Shown: positions 25,437-34,290, counted from the first letter of the stretch. The stretch is DNA of 64,000 nt from RYN-230 sp036497945 (GCA_036497945.1 DASXIN010000135.1:35644-99643), one strand, 5' to 3'. Notes: a model not told the origin generated them from the letters alone. Program-made: numbers and translations.

Positions 25437-26392
25437 CGCCCTCCCTTGATGTAGCCGTACCGGGTGAGCAGCGGAAGAGTGAGCCCGGTCACCAGCCGCC
25501 GGTGGCCGGCCGGCAGTGCGGTCTGCCATCTGACGTCGGGCCGGATGGGGATCCGCCCCGAGTCGAAGCGCACCGGATTACCGGACGCGGTGTGTGCGGG
25601 GCCGAGTTCCGCCCACCGGTCAGCCGCGCCGCCGCGCACGAACTGCAGTGCGGCGGGGGTGGTCTCGATGCCGACGAACGACGCGATATCCTGCACGGCC
25701 CGTTCCGGGTCGCGCACGAAGTCCTCGTACCTGATCCGCAACAGGGGCACACCGAGGCGGGCCAGCCCGTGCAGGGCCAGATTCTGGGTGTTCCACTGCA
25801 CCGCCGCCGTCCTGGGACGGTAGACCGTCATGTAGCTCTGCCCCGCCGCGTCCGGGCGGGCGACCTGCCGGCTCCAGGAGTAGGCGACCGCGCGGCTGTC
25901 CCGAACCACGTGGACGACCCGGAGATCGAGGGCGGGAGCGGCGCGCAGGCAGAAGGCCAGCGAGGCGTGCTTGCTGGAGTCGACCACCGCCTGGCACCCA
26001 CTCACCTTCTCGATGGCCTGATAGAGCCGCAGATAGTACGAGACGTATTCGTCGAGCGCCTGCTGGAAGGCCGCGGAGCGGCGGGACCGGGCCAGCGCCG
26101 GGATGTGCCGGGTGCGGTCTACCCGGCGCTGCAGGGCGGTGAGGCGGTCCACGTCGAGTAGTTCCCAGCCACCGAAAGCCACCTCGCCGACCTGCCGCCA
26201 GAACTCACAATCGTGAAACGGCGCGCCGCACCCGCAGCGCTCACCGGCGGAAACACCGCGCCGCCACAGATGGGTGACCTCCCCCACCGAGCGGATGCCC
26301 GGAATCTCGTTGAGCATCCGTTCGATGAGGGTGGTCCCGCTCCGGCCGAGCCCGCCGAGGTAGATGATGCGTGGTCCAGCGTGCCCGGTCAT
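25433..26392 (-). CDS. Sulfotransferase family protein (third)
   Basis: The 319-residue product has a 5'-phosphosulfate loop YLGGLGRSGTTLIERML at residues 11-27 and the 3'-site VVHVVRDSRAVAYSWSRQV near residue 160. A cysteine-rich loop GERCGCGAPFHDCEFW follows residue 50, and VVDSSKHASLAF lies near residue 140. These are features of bacterial homologues of carbohydrate or protein-tyrosine sulfotransferases. It lies with a GT2 and the hydrolase in one overlapping minus-strand set. Confidence 0.88.
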   Translation of the reverse strand: MTGHAGPRIIYLGGLGRSGTTLIERMLNEIPGIRSVGEVTHLWRRGVSAGERCGCGAPFHDCEFWRQVGEVAFGGWELLDVDRLTALQRRVDRTRHIPALARSRRSAAFQQALDEYVSYYLRLYQAIEKVSGCQAVVDSSKHASLAFCLRAAPALDLRVVHVVRDSRAVAYSWSRQVARPDAAGQSYMTVYRPRTAAVQWNTQNLALHGLARLGVPLLRIRYEDFVRDPERAVQDIASFVGIETTPAALQFVRGGAADRWAELGPAHTASGNPVRFDSGRIPIRPDVRWQTALPAGHRRLVTGLTLPLLTRYGYIKGGR

Positions 26393-26405
26393 GAACGTCC
26401 CGCTG

Positions 26406-27797
26406 CTAGTAGGGGAGGAGACAGATGCCGGCGTGCCCGTAGTCAGGCTTGCCAGTCGAGGTGAGCCCGCAGTTGTTCGTGTTCGACGCGTTGTCGCTGG
26501 CGATCCACAGCCCCGCGCTGGTGATCAGCATGTCGTCGGCACCCAGGCCACGGCCCCGGGTCGGGTTGTAGGTGAGCAGCCCGGTCGTCGGCGACAGGCC
26601 CTCCATGCCGGGGGCGTTGATGGCGCCCGGGCCCTTGGCGTCGCAGTCACTGGCGTTCTGTGACCACCGCTCGTGGCCGCCGAAGTAGGCGGTGCTGCCG
26701 TCGGCGGCCGTCGAGTACAGCGAGTCGCAGCCCGTGTAGTTGACCCACAGGTGGTGCACCGACGTCTGGGTGGCCGGGAAAGCGGCCGCGACGTCGCACA
26801 GCCCGGTGCGCGGCGTTGCCCCGGTCGGGTAGCCATTGGGGTGGTACCCGGTGGTCCCGATGTAGATCGTCGAGTCGTCCGGCGACCACGACGCGGCCTG
26901 GAGGTAGAACGGCTCGACGGTGGCGCACTGGTAGGGGTAGGCGTTGCTGCTGCCATCCCATTCCGGCGAGGTCCAGGGGGTCACCGTGGCGGTCGTGCCG
27001 GTCAGGTTGAGCATGAAGATCTGCTGCCGGGGCAGCCCGCCGACCGAGGTGAAGTCGCCTTCTACCAGGTCATACTGGCCAGAGTGGCTGAGCTGCTGGT
27101 TGTAGACCCTGGTCCCGTTGTTCGGCGCGTAACTGTAGTTCCCGGAAATGTTCAGCGCGAGGAACCCGTCGTCACTGCCGGTGCTCGGGTTCAGGCTGGC
27201 CATGTAATGACGGCTGCTGCCGTTGACCGAAGTGAAGTAGCCACCGGTCAGGATGTGGTTGTTCACCCCGAGCAGCGTCTCCACCTGCCCATTGGCGCTG
27301 TGCTTGAAGCTGGTGACGACCGCGCCGGTGGACGTGTCCACCTCGGCGATGTTCGAGACCGAGGTGCTGCCCACCTTGCTGAACTTCCCGCCGATGTAAG
27401 CGTCCGAGCAGTTGGAACCGCTGAATGCGATCGAATTGACCACTCCGTTCACGTTCGGGTTCCAGGATGTGACGGCATATGGCTTGGTGGCGCTGAAGCT
27501 GAAGATGTTGTCGCGCGTGTACGTCGTGCCATGGCTGCTGATCGATGTGAAGCGGCCGACCCCGTACATCGTGCTGCCGCACTGAACCAGCTGCCTGACC
27601 TGCTCGGTCGTGCTGGTCTTCGCCAGTTGCGGCGTGCCGGACACCGGGGTCACTGAGGGTGGCCCCCCTGCCACCGCCATCGCGGGGGCCGCCAGGCTAG
27701 CGGTCACCAAGCTGCTCGCAACCAGGCCGCCCGCGAACAAGCCAGCCCTTTCTCGCCAATGAATCAAGGTCCCCACCTGCTCCGCTGATGATCTCAT
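26406..27797 (-). CDS. Secreted beta-propeller-like protein of unknown function
   Basis: The product (about 463 residues) has a signal peptide, GLFAGGLVASSLVTASLAAP followed by AMA. The mature part is rich in Ser, Thr, Asn and Gly with repeated blade-like units containing GGKFSKVGS, GGYFTSVNG and EGDFTSVGG, the pattern of extracellular delta-60/Kelch-like propellers. Several cysteines (NCSD, QCA, GLCD, TGCDS, NNCG, GICL) suggest disulfides. The start is uncertain among ATGs at 27806 and 27797 and a GTG at 27776, which has GCGGAG three bases upstream. Its coding sequence is less GC-extreme than the neighbours. I cannot assign a function; cell-surface binding is an inference. Confidence 0.75.
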   Translation of the reverse strand: MRSSAEQVGTLIHWRERAGLFAGGLVASSLVTASLAAPAMAVAGGPPSVTPVSGTPQLAKTSTTEQVRQLVQCGSTMYGVGRFTSISSHGTTYTRDNIFSFSATKPYAVTSWNPNVNGVVNSIAFSGSNCSDAYIGGKFSKVGSTSVSNIAEVDTSTGAVVTSFKHSANGQVETLLGVNNHILTGGYFTSVNGSSRHYMASLNPSTGSDDGFLALNISGNYSYAPNNGTRVYNQQLSHSGQYDLVEGDFTSVGGLPRQQIFMLNLTGTTATVTPWTSPEWDGSSNAYPYQCATVEPFYLQAASWSPDDSTIYIGTTGYHPNGYPTGATPRTGLCDVAAAFPATQTSVHHLWVNYTGCDSLYSTAADGSTAYFGGHERWSQNASDCDAKGPGAINAPGMEGLSPTTGLLTYNPTRGRGLGADDMLITSAGLWIASDNASNTNNCGLTSTGKPDYGHAGICLLPY

Positions 27798-28050
27798 CCG
27801 ATACATGAATACATCGGCAATGTACGCGGATGAAGATATCAGCTCGGCCGGGCGGATGCCCATAGTTCATCAAATGTTTCTGGACATCTGAGGCCCAGTC
27901 GTTATATGGGGCCAGTGGACACGTAATGATTACTCTGCCGTGAGCGCCGGTATATGGGCATCACAAAGCGTCACAAGTGCAAACTACTGGCCAGAAGCAG
28001 CGATGCCGCGCTTCACCAGCGGTGTGCCCGCACAATTGCAGCGAGGATAT

Positions 28051-29361
28051 TCAGTGCCCTTCGGTAATCATCACGGCACCTACGGTGGCATTTGTCGCCT
28101 CGTCAATCAGGATCATGCCGCCGGTCTGCCGGTTTCGGGCGTACGGATCGCAGAACAGTGGCTGAGTCAGCCGCATGGTGACCCTGCCGATCTCATTCAG
28201 GCCGAGCCGGTCGGCTCCTTCGTCCCGGTGCAGGGTATTGACGTCGAGCCGGTAATGCAGGTTACGGACGATGGCTTTTACCGTCCGGGTGCTGTGCTTC
28301 ACGATCAGCCGGTCGCGCGGCGCGAGCGGCCTGGCGTCAGACATCCAGCACACCATCGCCTCGACGTCCTGGGAAACCATCGGCTGGTTGTGTGGCCGGC
28401 AGATCATGTCACCGCGGGAGACGTCCAGGTCATCCTCGAGCACCAGGGTCACCGACATGGGCGGGTAGGCCTCGGGCACCGGCCCGTTGGCCGTGTCGAT
28501 GCGGCGGATGGCGGTGGTCAGGCCGGACGGCAGGTGCATGACCTCGTCCCCGGGCTTGAGCACGCCGCCGGCTACCTGGCCCGCGTACCCGCGGTAGTCA
28601 TGCAACTGTGGATCGGTGGCCTGGTGCGGGCGGATGACATACTGCACCGGGAACCGCACGTCGATCAGGTTACGGTCCGAGGCGATGTGCACGTGCTCGA
28701 GATGGTGCAGCAGCGAGGGCCCGTCGTGCCAGGGCATGTTGCCGGAGCGCTGCACTACATTGTCACCGTGCAGCGCGGAGATCGGAATGAAGGTCAGGTC
28801 ACCGATTTCCAGCTTGGCCGCGAACGCGGTGAACTCCTGCGCGATCCGCTCGAAAACGGCCTGATCGTAGTCGACCAGGTCCATCTTGTTCACGGCCAGC
28901 ACCAGGTGCGGTACCCGGAGCAAAGTGGCCAGGAAAGCATGCCGCCTGCTCTGCTCGGTCAGCCCGTTACGGGCGTCCACGAGCACGACCGCCAGGTCGG
29001 CCGTGGAGGCGCCGGTCACCATGTTGCGGGTGTACTGGATGTGCCCGGGCGTATCCGCGATGATGAATTTCCGCCGCGGCGTGGCGAAGTAGCGGTAGGC
29101 CACGTCGATCGTGATCCCCTGCTCCCGCTCGGCGCGCAGGCCGTCGGTGAGCAGGGCGAGGTTCGTGTAGTCCTCGCCGCGCGCGCGGCTGGTTTGCTCC
29201 ACGGCGGTCAACTGGTCCTCGAAGATCGCCTTGGAGTCGTACAGCAGGCGCCCGATCAGCGTGCTCTTGCCGTCGTCCACGGATCCGGCCGTGGCCAGCC
29301 GCAGGATCCCCATGTTCCGTCCCTCGGCGTGGCTAGCGTCCCTGGTGGTCGTGCCGGACAT
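28051..29361 (-). CDS. cysN: Sulfate adenylyltransferase subunit 1 (GTPase), without APS-kinase domain
   Basis: CysN is the GTPase subunit that drives APS formation by CysD. The 436-residue protein has a P-loop GSVDDGKST near residue 26, the switch motif DTPGH near residue 104, NKMD near residue 158, and EF-Tu-like domains 2 and 3. It ends after the domain-3 segment with GGMILIDEATNATVGAVMI. There is no C-terminal CysC domain, unlike mycobacterial CysNC. The start ATG shares one base with the cysD stop. No cysC is present in the window, so PAPS formation needs a kinase encoded elsewhere. Confidence 0.95.
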   Translation of the reverse strand: MSGTTTRDASHAEGRNMGILRLATAGSVDDGKSTLIGRLLYDSKAIFEDQLTAVEQTSRARGEDYTNLALLTDGLRAEREQGITIDVAYRYFATPRRKFIIADTPGHIQYTRNMVTGASTADLAVVLVDARNGLTEQSRRHAFLATLLRVPHLVLAVNKMDLVDYDQAVFERIAQEFTAFAAKLEIGDLTFIPISALHGDNVVQRSGNMPWHDGPSLLHHLEHVHIASDRNLIDVRFPVQYVIRPHQATDPQLHDYRGYAGQVAGGVLKPGDEVMHLPSGLTTAIRRIDTANGPVPEAYPPMSVTLVLEDDLDVSRGDMICRPHNQPMVSQDVEAMVCWMSDARPLAPRDRLIVKHSTRTVKAIVRNLHYRLDVNTLHRDEGADRLGLNEIGRVTMRLTQPLFCDPYARNRQTGGMILIDEATNATVGAVMITEGH

Positions 29362-30281
29362 CAGAAGTACCCCTCCCGCTTGCGGTCCTCCATGGCTGCC
29401 TCGCTGGTCCGGTCGTCAGCCCGGGTCTGCCCGCGTTCGGTGATCCTGGTGGCGGCGATTTCGGTGATCACCTGATCGATGGTCATGGCGCTGGACTCCA
29501 CCGCCCCGGTGCAGGTCATGTCACCGACCGTGCGGTACCGGACCATGGCCTCGAAGGCGGGCTCGTCGTCGCCACGGGGGACCAGCTCGCTGTCGGCCAG
29601 CAGGATACCGTCGCGCTCGAAGACCGTCCGCGAGTGCGCGAAGTAGATGGACGGGATCTCGAGCTGTTCCTTGGCGATGTACTGCCAGACGTCGAGCTCA
29701 GTCCAGTTGGAGAGCGGGAACACCCGGATGTGCTCACCAAGCTGGATCCGGGCGTTGTAGACGTTCCACAGTTCCGGCCGCTGGTTCTTCGGGTCCCACT
29801 GGCCGAACTCGTCGCGGAACGAGAACACGCGCTCTTTGGCGCGTGCCTTCTCCTCGTCCCGCCGCGCACCGCCGAACACCGCGTCGAACCGGTGCTCCGC
29901 GATCGCGTCGAGCAGGGTGACCGTCTGCAGCCGGTTACGGCTCGCCCGCTTGCCCCGTTCCTCCGTCACCCGGCCGGCGTCGATGGACGCCTGGACGGAG
30001 GCCACGACCAGCTGCACGCCAGCTTCGGCCACCCGCCGGTCGCGGTACTCGATGACCTCGGCGAAGTTGTGGCCGGTATCCACGTGCATCACCGGGAATG
30101 GAATCCTGGCCGGCCAGAACGCGCGTTCCGCGAGCGCAAGCATGACAATCGAGTCCTTGCCGCCGGAGAACAGCAGCACCGGCCGCTCGAACTCCGCTGC
30201 GACCTCACGCATGATGTGGATGGACTCGGCCTCGAGCACCTCGAGCTGCGAGAGCGAGTAGTCAGAGTGGATCACGGCCAT
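29361..30281 (-). CDS. cysD: Sulfate adenylyltransferase subunit 2
   Basis: CysD is the ATP-sulfurylase catalytic subunit (PP-loop family) that joins sulfate and ATP into APS. The PP-loop LLFSGGKDSIVML lies near residue 40, the segment FGGARRDEEKARAKERVFSFRD near residue 140, and the family C-terminus RKREGYF is intact. The start is ATG at 30281 with GGAG eight bases upstream, giving the usual 306 residues; the longer open frame to 30554 is a shadow of cysQ. Forty-nine bases separate it from the upstream cysQ. Confidence 0.96.
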   Translation of the reverse strand: MAVIHSDYSLSQLEVLEAESIHIMREVAAEFERPVLLFSGGKDSIVMLALAERAFWPARIPFPVMHVDTGHNFAEVIEYRDRRVAEAGVQLVVASVQASIDAGRVTEERGKRASRNRLQTVTLLDAIAEHRFDAVFGGARRDEEKARAKERVFSFRDEFGQWDPKNQRPELWNVYNARIQLGEHIRVFPLSNWTELDVWQYIAKEQLEIPSIYFAHSRTVFERDGILLADSELVPRGDDEPAFEAMVRYRTVGDMTCTGAVESSAMTIDQVITEIAATRITERGQTRADDRTSEAAMEDRKREGYF

Positions 30282-30330
30282 CAGGCGAACTCCAGAATCG
30301 TCTGGACAGGGGGCTCCGGTACACGGGCCC

Positions 30331-31092
30331 TTACTCAGTACCCGAACCTTGCGCGGCCTGGATCGCTTCCAGCAACCCATCGGCCAGCATGGTCGGGCAC
30401 ACCAGGATATCCGGCAGCGAGGGGTCGGGCCGGTTGTACTCCAACGGCGAGCCGTCCAGGCGGGACGCGTGCAGGCCGGCGACACGCGCCACGGCCACCG
30501 GCGCCGCCGAATCCCACTCGAACTGGCCGCCGCTGTGCAGGTACACGTCCGCATCCCCGGTGATCACCGCGGCCGTCTTGGCCCCAGCCGAGCCCAGCGG
30601 CACCAGCGTCGTGGATGAGGACTCTGCCAGCCGCTGGACGAACCCGGGTGGCCGCGTCCGGCTTACCACGATACGCAGCGGGTGGGCGGTCGTGGCCGGG
30701 GCTGACCCGGTCGCTGGTTCCGCGGTGGATAGGACGCGGCCCTGGACGGGCAGCGCCACCGCGCCCGCGGTCAGCGCTCCCCGCTCCCAGAGAGCGACGT
30801 GCACGGCCCAGTCGGTTCGCCCGGCATCCCCGAACTCCCTGGTGCCGTCGAGCGGATCCACGATCCAGACCCGATCGGCGGACAGGCGCGCCGCGTCGTC
30901 GCGGCCCTCCTCGGACAAGATCGCGTCCGCTGGCCGCCGCTGGCCAAGCTCCGCGGCCAGGAACTCATGGGACAGCCGGTCCCCGGCTTTGCGTAGCTCG
31001 TCCGGATTACCTCCCTGGGCGCGCAGGTCGAGCAGGCGACGACCAGCCCCGGCCGCGAGGTCGTGGGCGAGGTAGTCATCGGCAGAAGGCAT
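30331..31092 (-). CDS. cysQ: 3'(2'),5'-bisphosphate nucleotidase, CysQ type (paralogue 1)
   Basis: CysQ hydrolyses PAP, the by-product of sulfotransferases, to AMP. The 253-residue product has inositol-monophosphatase-fold metal motifs: LSEEGRDD near residue 60, the DPLDGTREF signature near residue 79, and EWDSAAPVAVA near residue 195. It precedes cysD and cysN on the same strand, fitting a sulfate-activation operon. A second complete copy lies at 33449. Thirty-six bases separate it from the upstream sugar-phosphate transferase. Confidence 0.92.
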   Translation of the reverse strand: MPSADDYLAHDLAAGAGRRLLDLRAQGGNPDELRKAGDRLSHEFLAAELGQRRPADAILSEEGRDDAARLSADRVWIVDPLDGTREFGDAGRTDWAVHVALWERGALTAGAVALPVQGRVLSTAEPATGSAPATTAHPLRIVVSRTRPPGFVQRLAESSSTTLVPLGSAGAKTAAVITGDADVYLHSGGQFEWDSAAPVAVARVAGLHASRLDGSPLEYNRPDPSLPDILVCPTMLADGLLEAIQAAQGSGTE

Positions 31093-31128
31093 CGGCGGGC
31101 TCCATCTCCAACGGGCGTCCTGGACAGG

Positions 31129-32595
31129 CTAGTAGGCACCTGACCCCCGGAAGACAGCTGACCAGGTCTTCCAGAGAATTTGCAGGTCAAGCATGAAGGA
31201 CCAGCTTTCCACGTAACGGATGTCGAGCCGGACCGACTCCTCCCAGGACAGGTCGGACCGGCCTTTCACCTGCCAGAGTCCGGTCATCCCCGGCTTGACG
31301 ACCAGCCTGCGCTTGACGTAGTAGCCGTAGCGGGCGGCCTCGGCGGGCAGCGCGGGGCGCGGCCCCACCAACGACATCTCACCCTTCAGCACGTTGACGA
31401 GCTGAGGCAGCTCATCGATGGAGTAGCGGCGCAGCCTCCCGCCCGTCCGGGTGATCCGCGGATCGTCCCGGATCTTGAAGAGCACCCCGCCGGCTTGGTT
31501 GTGCTCGGCCAGCGCGGCCTGCTGAACCTCGGCGTCCGCCGCCATCGTGCGGAACTTGTAGACCTTGAAGGGCCGGCCATGCTTGCCCACCCGGACCTGC
31601 CTGAACAGCACCGGGCCGCCATCGATGATCCGGATGGCCAGCGTAACCGCGAGCAGGAACGGCGCCAGCAGAACCAGCACCGACAGCGCGGTGATCCAGT
31701 CGAAGACGGCCTTGAGCATCCGCCGGCTGCCGGCCAGTTCCGGGTGATCGACGTGCAGCAGTGGCAGCCCAGCCACTGGCCGTATGGTGGTGCGGGGCCC
31801 GGCCACGTCCAGCAGGACCGGGGCCACCCACATGTGGGTGTCCGTCTTCTCCAGCTCCCAGGCCAGTTCCCGCAGCCTCATCCCGTTCATCTCGGGGCAG
31901 GCGAGCACCGCCACCGTGTCGGCATCGAAGTGACGGACAGCTGGCCCGATCCCGCCGAGACCACCGGCGACCGGGACTCCCGCGATCTCGGACAGCACCG
32001 AATTCCCGGCCAGGCACGCGGCTACCACGGACAGGCCATGGTAGGTCTCCCGGCGCAGCTCGACGATGAGATCCGCGACCGCCCGCGCGTGGCCGACCGC
32101 CACCACCCGGCGCATACAGGCACCATGGGTGCGGAGCCGGTGCAGGCGCTTGCGCAAGCACTGCCGCGCGACCAGATTAAAGAGCACCACGCAGGGCAGC
32201 GCGACAACCACATACCCCCGGGCAATGTCGCTCTTGGTCGCGTACGAGATCAGCGCGATCCCTGCCACGAGGGCCACGCCCGCGTTCAGCACCCGGCGGA
32301 ACTCATCGGACCCAACCCCGATGAAGCGGGCGTCATAGCCGCCGGCCAGTGCGACCGTGAGGCACCACAGGATGGGGAGGGCCCCGGTGAACGCCAGGTA
32401 CAGCGGCGGGGTATGGCCATGGACGTCAAACCGGATCTCGAAGGCCAGCAGGCCCGCGGCCAGCGCGCAGGCGCCGTCAGCGACGGCGACCCTGCGCAGA
32501 TAGCCAACCGTCCACGCCGAGGAATCGCGCGCGAACCACCGAGCCCGCACCAGGTCCGCACTGCGGTGCCCGTCGATGGCTGCCTGACCCGACAC
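31129..32595 (-). CDS. Initiating polyprenyl-phosphate hexose-1-P transferase (WcaJ/ExoY family), copy 1
   Basis: The 488-residue protein has four or five N-terminal membrane helices, a central soluble CoA-binding-like domain (VVAVGHARAVADLIVELR region), a further helix at about 295-320, and the C-terminal bacterial sugar transferase domain. That domain carries FRQVRVGKHGRPFKVYKFRTM, SIDELPQLVNVLKGEMSLVGPRP and KPGMTGLWQVKGRSDLSWEE. It would start repeat-unit synthesis by moving a hexose-1-phosphate to undecaprenyl phosphate. A GTG start is used. A full paralogue (34732-36285) and a third C-terminal remnant (34242-34290) lie nearby. Confidence 0.93.
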   Translation of the reverse strand: MSGQAAIDGHRSADLVRARWFARDSSAWTVGYLRRVAVADGACALAAGLLAFEIRFDVHGHTPPLYLAFTGALPILWCLTVALAGGYDARFIGVGSDEFRRVLNAGVALVAGIALISYATKSDIARGYVVVALPCVVLFNLVARQCLRKRLHRLRTHGACMRRVVAVGHARAVADLIVELRRETYHGLSVVAACLAGNSVLSEIAGVPVAGGLGGIGPAVRHFDADTVAVLACPEMNGMRLRELAWELEKTDTHMWVAPVLLDVAGPRTTIRPVAGLPLLHVDHPELAGSRRMLKAVFDWITALSVLVLLAPFLLAVTLAIRIIDGGPVLFRQVRVGKHGRPFKVYKFRTMAADAEVQQAALAEHNQAGGVLFKIRDDPRITRTGGRLRRYSIDELPQLVNVLKGEMSLVGPRPALPAEAARYGYYVKRRLVVKPGMTGLWQVKGRSDLSWEESVRLDIRYVESWSFMLDLQILWKTWSAVFRGSGAY

Positions 32596-32716
32596 TCACC
32601 CACCGTCCTACCCTGTCGCCCCCCGTTCACCGGCGATACACAGGGATGACGTCCAGCGAAATGCTTCGGTTTACATGGCTTTTGCTCGCTTTAGCGGCAT
32701 GCCGGTCCGGCGCAAC

Positions 32717-32980
32717 TACTGGTCAGCCTGGCTCAGGCCGGCCTCCGGGCCCTGGGTCAGCTCCAGGTTGCTCAGTTCGGCGTCTCCGTTGATGTGGTAC
32801 ACCCCAGCGGCCGCCCCGCGGTCCAGCCCCAGCTGGATGCCACGGCAATGGTCGTCCACATGAACCCAGCCCGCGGACGTTCCGCCCATCGCCGTACAGC
32901 GGCACTTTCTGTCCCTGCAGCAGGTTGGTCACGAAGAGCGGGATGATCTTTTCGGGGAACTGGTAGGGGCCGTAGTTGTT
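32717..32980 (-). pseudogene. dTDP-glucose 4,6-dehydratase fragment (rfbB remnant), frameshifted
   Basis: Minus-strand codons read NNYGPYQFPEKIIPLFVTNL then LQGQKVPLYGDGRNVR. After a one-base shift they continue as GWVHVDDHCRGIQLGLDRG and INGDAELSNLELTQ before a stop. This is the C-terminal half of an RfbB-type dehydratase interior, without its NAD-binding N-terminus and catalytic centre. Its upstream end is joined directly to a pth fragment. It is a non-functional remnant. Confidence 0.82.
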
Positions 32981-33290
32981 GATAATCCCGGGTGCCCAGG
33001 GCCGCGGTGACCAAGCGAAGCCCGTTGTGCCCGTTGTCCCCGCCGCCGAGCTTCAGCCGGATCACGCCGAACGGCAGGTCCAGCTCGTCGTGCACCACCA
33101 CGATCCGCCCGGGGGGCAGGTGGTAGAAGCCGCTCGGCCCGGCCACCGGGCCACCGGACTCGTTCATGTAGGTGAGCGGTTTCAGCACGGTCACCGGCGT
33201 CCCGGCCAGCCGGCCCTCGGCGACGGCGGCACGGAACTTGCCCCGGCCGGAACAGGCCGCCGATCCGGCGGGCCTGCCACATACTAAATG
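32975..33290 (-). pseudogene. Peptidyl-tRNA hydrolase fragment (pth remnant)
   Basis: Minus-strand codons give AEGRLAGTPVTVLKPLTYMN and then ESGGPVAG, HDELDLPFGVIRLKLGGGDN and GHNGLRLVTAALGTRDY. These are the central conserved blocks of Pth, including its HDELDLP and NGHNGL motifs. The N-terminal third (with the GLGNPG motif) is absent apart from a frameshifted trace (RIGG), and the C-terminus is replaced by rfbB sequence in another frame. A working chromosomal pth is presumably elsewhere; it is not in this window. Confidence 0.83.
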
Positions 33291-33320
33291 GCTACGCCTT
33301 ACCGTCTGGCCAGAGGCCGC

Positions 33321-33440
33321 TTACTCAGCGCTGCCCCCTGCGGCACCGTTGTTACTTAGCCCGCTCAACCGCTCACTCATCTCACGCACCTGCTCCTCAT
33401 TACCCAGCGCGTCAAAAATGGCGAGCGCCCGCGCCCAGGC
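33321..33440 (-). pseudogene. C-terminal tail of a TPR-type protein (remnant)
   Basis: Immediately beyond the cysQ2 stop, in another frame, codons read WARALAIFDALGNEEQVREM and SERLSGLSNNG before a TAA at 33321. The ALAIFDxLGNEEQVREMxERL pattern is that of the last helix pair of actinobacterial TPR regulators. Nothing of the rest of such a gene is nearby. Assignment rests on a short pattern only. Confidence 0.45.
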
Positions 33441-33448
33441 GGGAGCCG

Positions 33449-34198
33449 CTAGGCAGCAGAACAATCTGCTGCGCGCAGGCCATCCAGCAACCTTGCTGCG
33501 AGTCCAGCCGGGCAGATAAGGATATCCGGCAGCCACGGGTCCGGCTGGTTGTAGGCCAGGGCCGCGCCGTCGAGCCGGGACGCATGCAGCCCCGCCGCCT
33601 GGGCCACGGCCACCGGTGCCGCCGAGTCCCATTCGTACTGGCCGCCGCTGTGCAGGTAGGCGTCGGCGGTGCCGTTGATCACCTCAGCGGCCTTGGCCCC
33701 GGCCGAGCCCATCGGGATCAGCGTCAGCTCGACCTGCTGAGCCAGCCGGTCGAGCAGAGCGGGCGGCCGGGTCCGGCTGACCAGCACCCGGACCGGCTGG
33801 CCTGCGGGCGGCGCGGGCGGCGGCGCGGCCGTGCTCAGCACTGTGCCCTGCGCGGGCAGGGCGACCGCCCCCGCGGTGAGTTCGCCGCGTTCCCACAGCG
33901 CGACGTGCACGGCCCAGTCGGCCCGGTCCGGCTCCCCGAATTCTCTCGTCCCGTCCAGCGGGTCCACGATCCATACCCGGTCCGCGTCCAGCCGGGCCAG
34001 GTCGTCGCGACCCTCCTCGGACAGCACGGCGTCCTCCGGGCGTAGTTCCGCCAGGCGCGCGGCAAGGAACTCGTGCGACTTCCGGTCACCCGCCTTGCGC
34101 AGCGCAGCAGACTGACCGCCCCCAGCGCGCAGCGCGAGCAGGAGGCGGCCAGCTTCACTGGCCAGGTCACGGGCCAGGCGGTCGTCGTCGGTGGTCAT
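33449..34198 (-). CDS. cysQ: 3'(2'),5'-bisphosphate nucleotidase, CysQ type (paralogue 2)
   Basis: This is a complete 249-residue paralogue of the protein at 30331. It has the same motifs (LSEEGRDD, DPLDGTREFGE, EWDSAAPVAVAQ) and roughly two-thirds identity by eye, so all metal ligands are retained. It would hydrolyse PAP. It sits isolated from cysDN between gene remnants, and the bases upstream hold the last codons of a lost transferase, just as paralogue 1 follows transferase copy 1. The 5' leader has a run of ten G. Confidence 0.9.
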   Translation of the reverse strand: MTTDDDRLARDLASEAGRLLLALRAGGGQSAALRKAGDRKSHEFLAARLAELRPEDAVLSEEGRDDLARLDADRVWIVDPLDGTREFGEPDRADWAVHVALWERGELTAGAVALPAQGTVLSTAAPPPAPPAGQPVRVLVSRTRPPALLDRLAQQVELTLIPMGSAGAKAAEVINGTADAYLHSGGQYEWDSAAPVAVAQAAGLHASRLDGAALAYNQPDPWLPDILICPAGLAARLLDGLRAADCSAA

Positions 34199-34218
34199 CA
34201 GGCAGGCGCCCCTTCTGC

Positions 34219-34228
34219 GGGGGGGGGG
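34219..34228. repeat. Homopolymer run of ten G in the cysQ2 leader
   Basis: Ten consecutive G (plus strand) lie 21-30 bases upstream of the cysQ2 start codon. A second run of nine G is at 36617-36625 upstream of the flippase-TPR gene. Such runs are prone to slippage during replication or sequencing. Confidence 0.8.
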
Positions 34229-34241
34229 TGAGCCTCACAGG

Positions 34242-34290
34242 CTAGTAGGCACGATGACCCCGGATGACGGCAGACCACATTTTCCCACAT
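34242..34290 (-). pseudogene. C-terminal remnant of a third initiating transferase
   Basis: The minus strand reads GKMWSAVIRGHRAY followed by TAG. This matches the ends LWKTWSTVIRGHGAY of copy 2 and LWKTWSAVFRGSGAY of copy 1, and the bases around the stop (CTAGTAGGC on the plus strand) are shared by all three. Sequence similarity ends within about 50 bases, so everything upstream of the last ~15 codons has been lost. It lies 43 bases before cysQ2, the same arrangement as transferase copy 1 with cysQ1. Confidence 0.8.

Noticed and set aside
32717..33290. A possible functional small gene in the pth/rfbB segment
   Set aside because: The recognisable domains are truncated, in different frames, and the rfbB part has a one-base frameshift.
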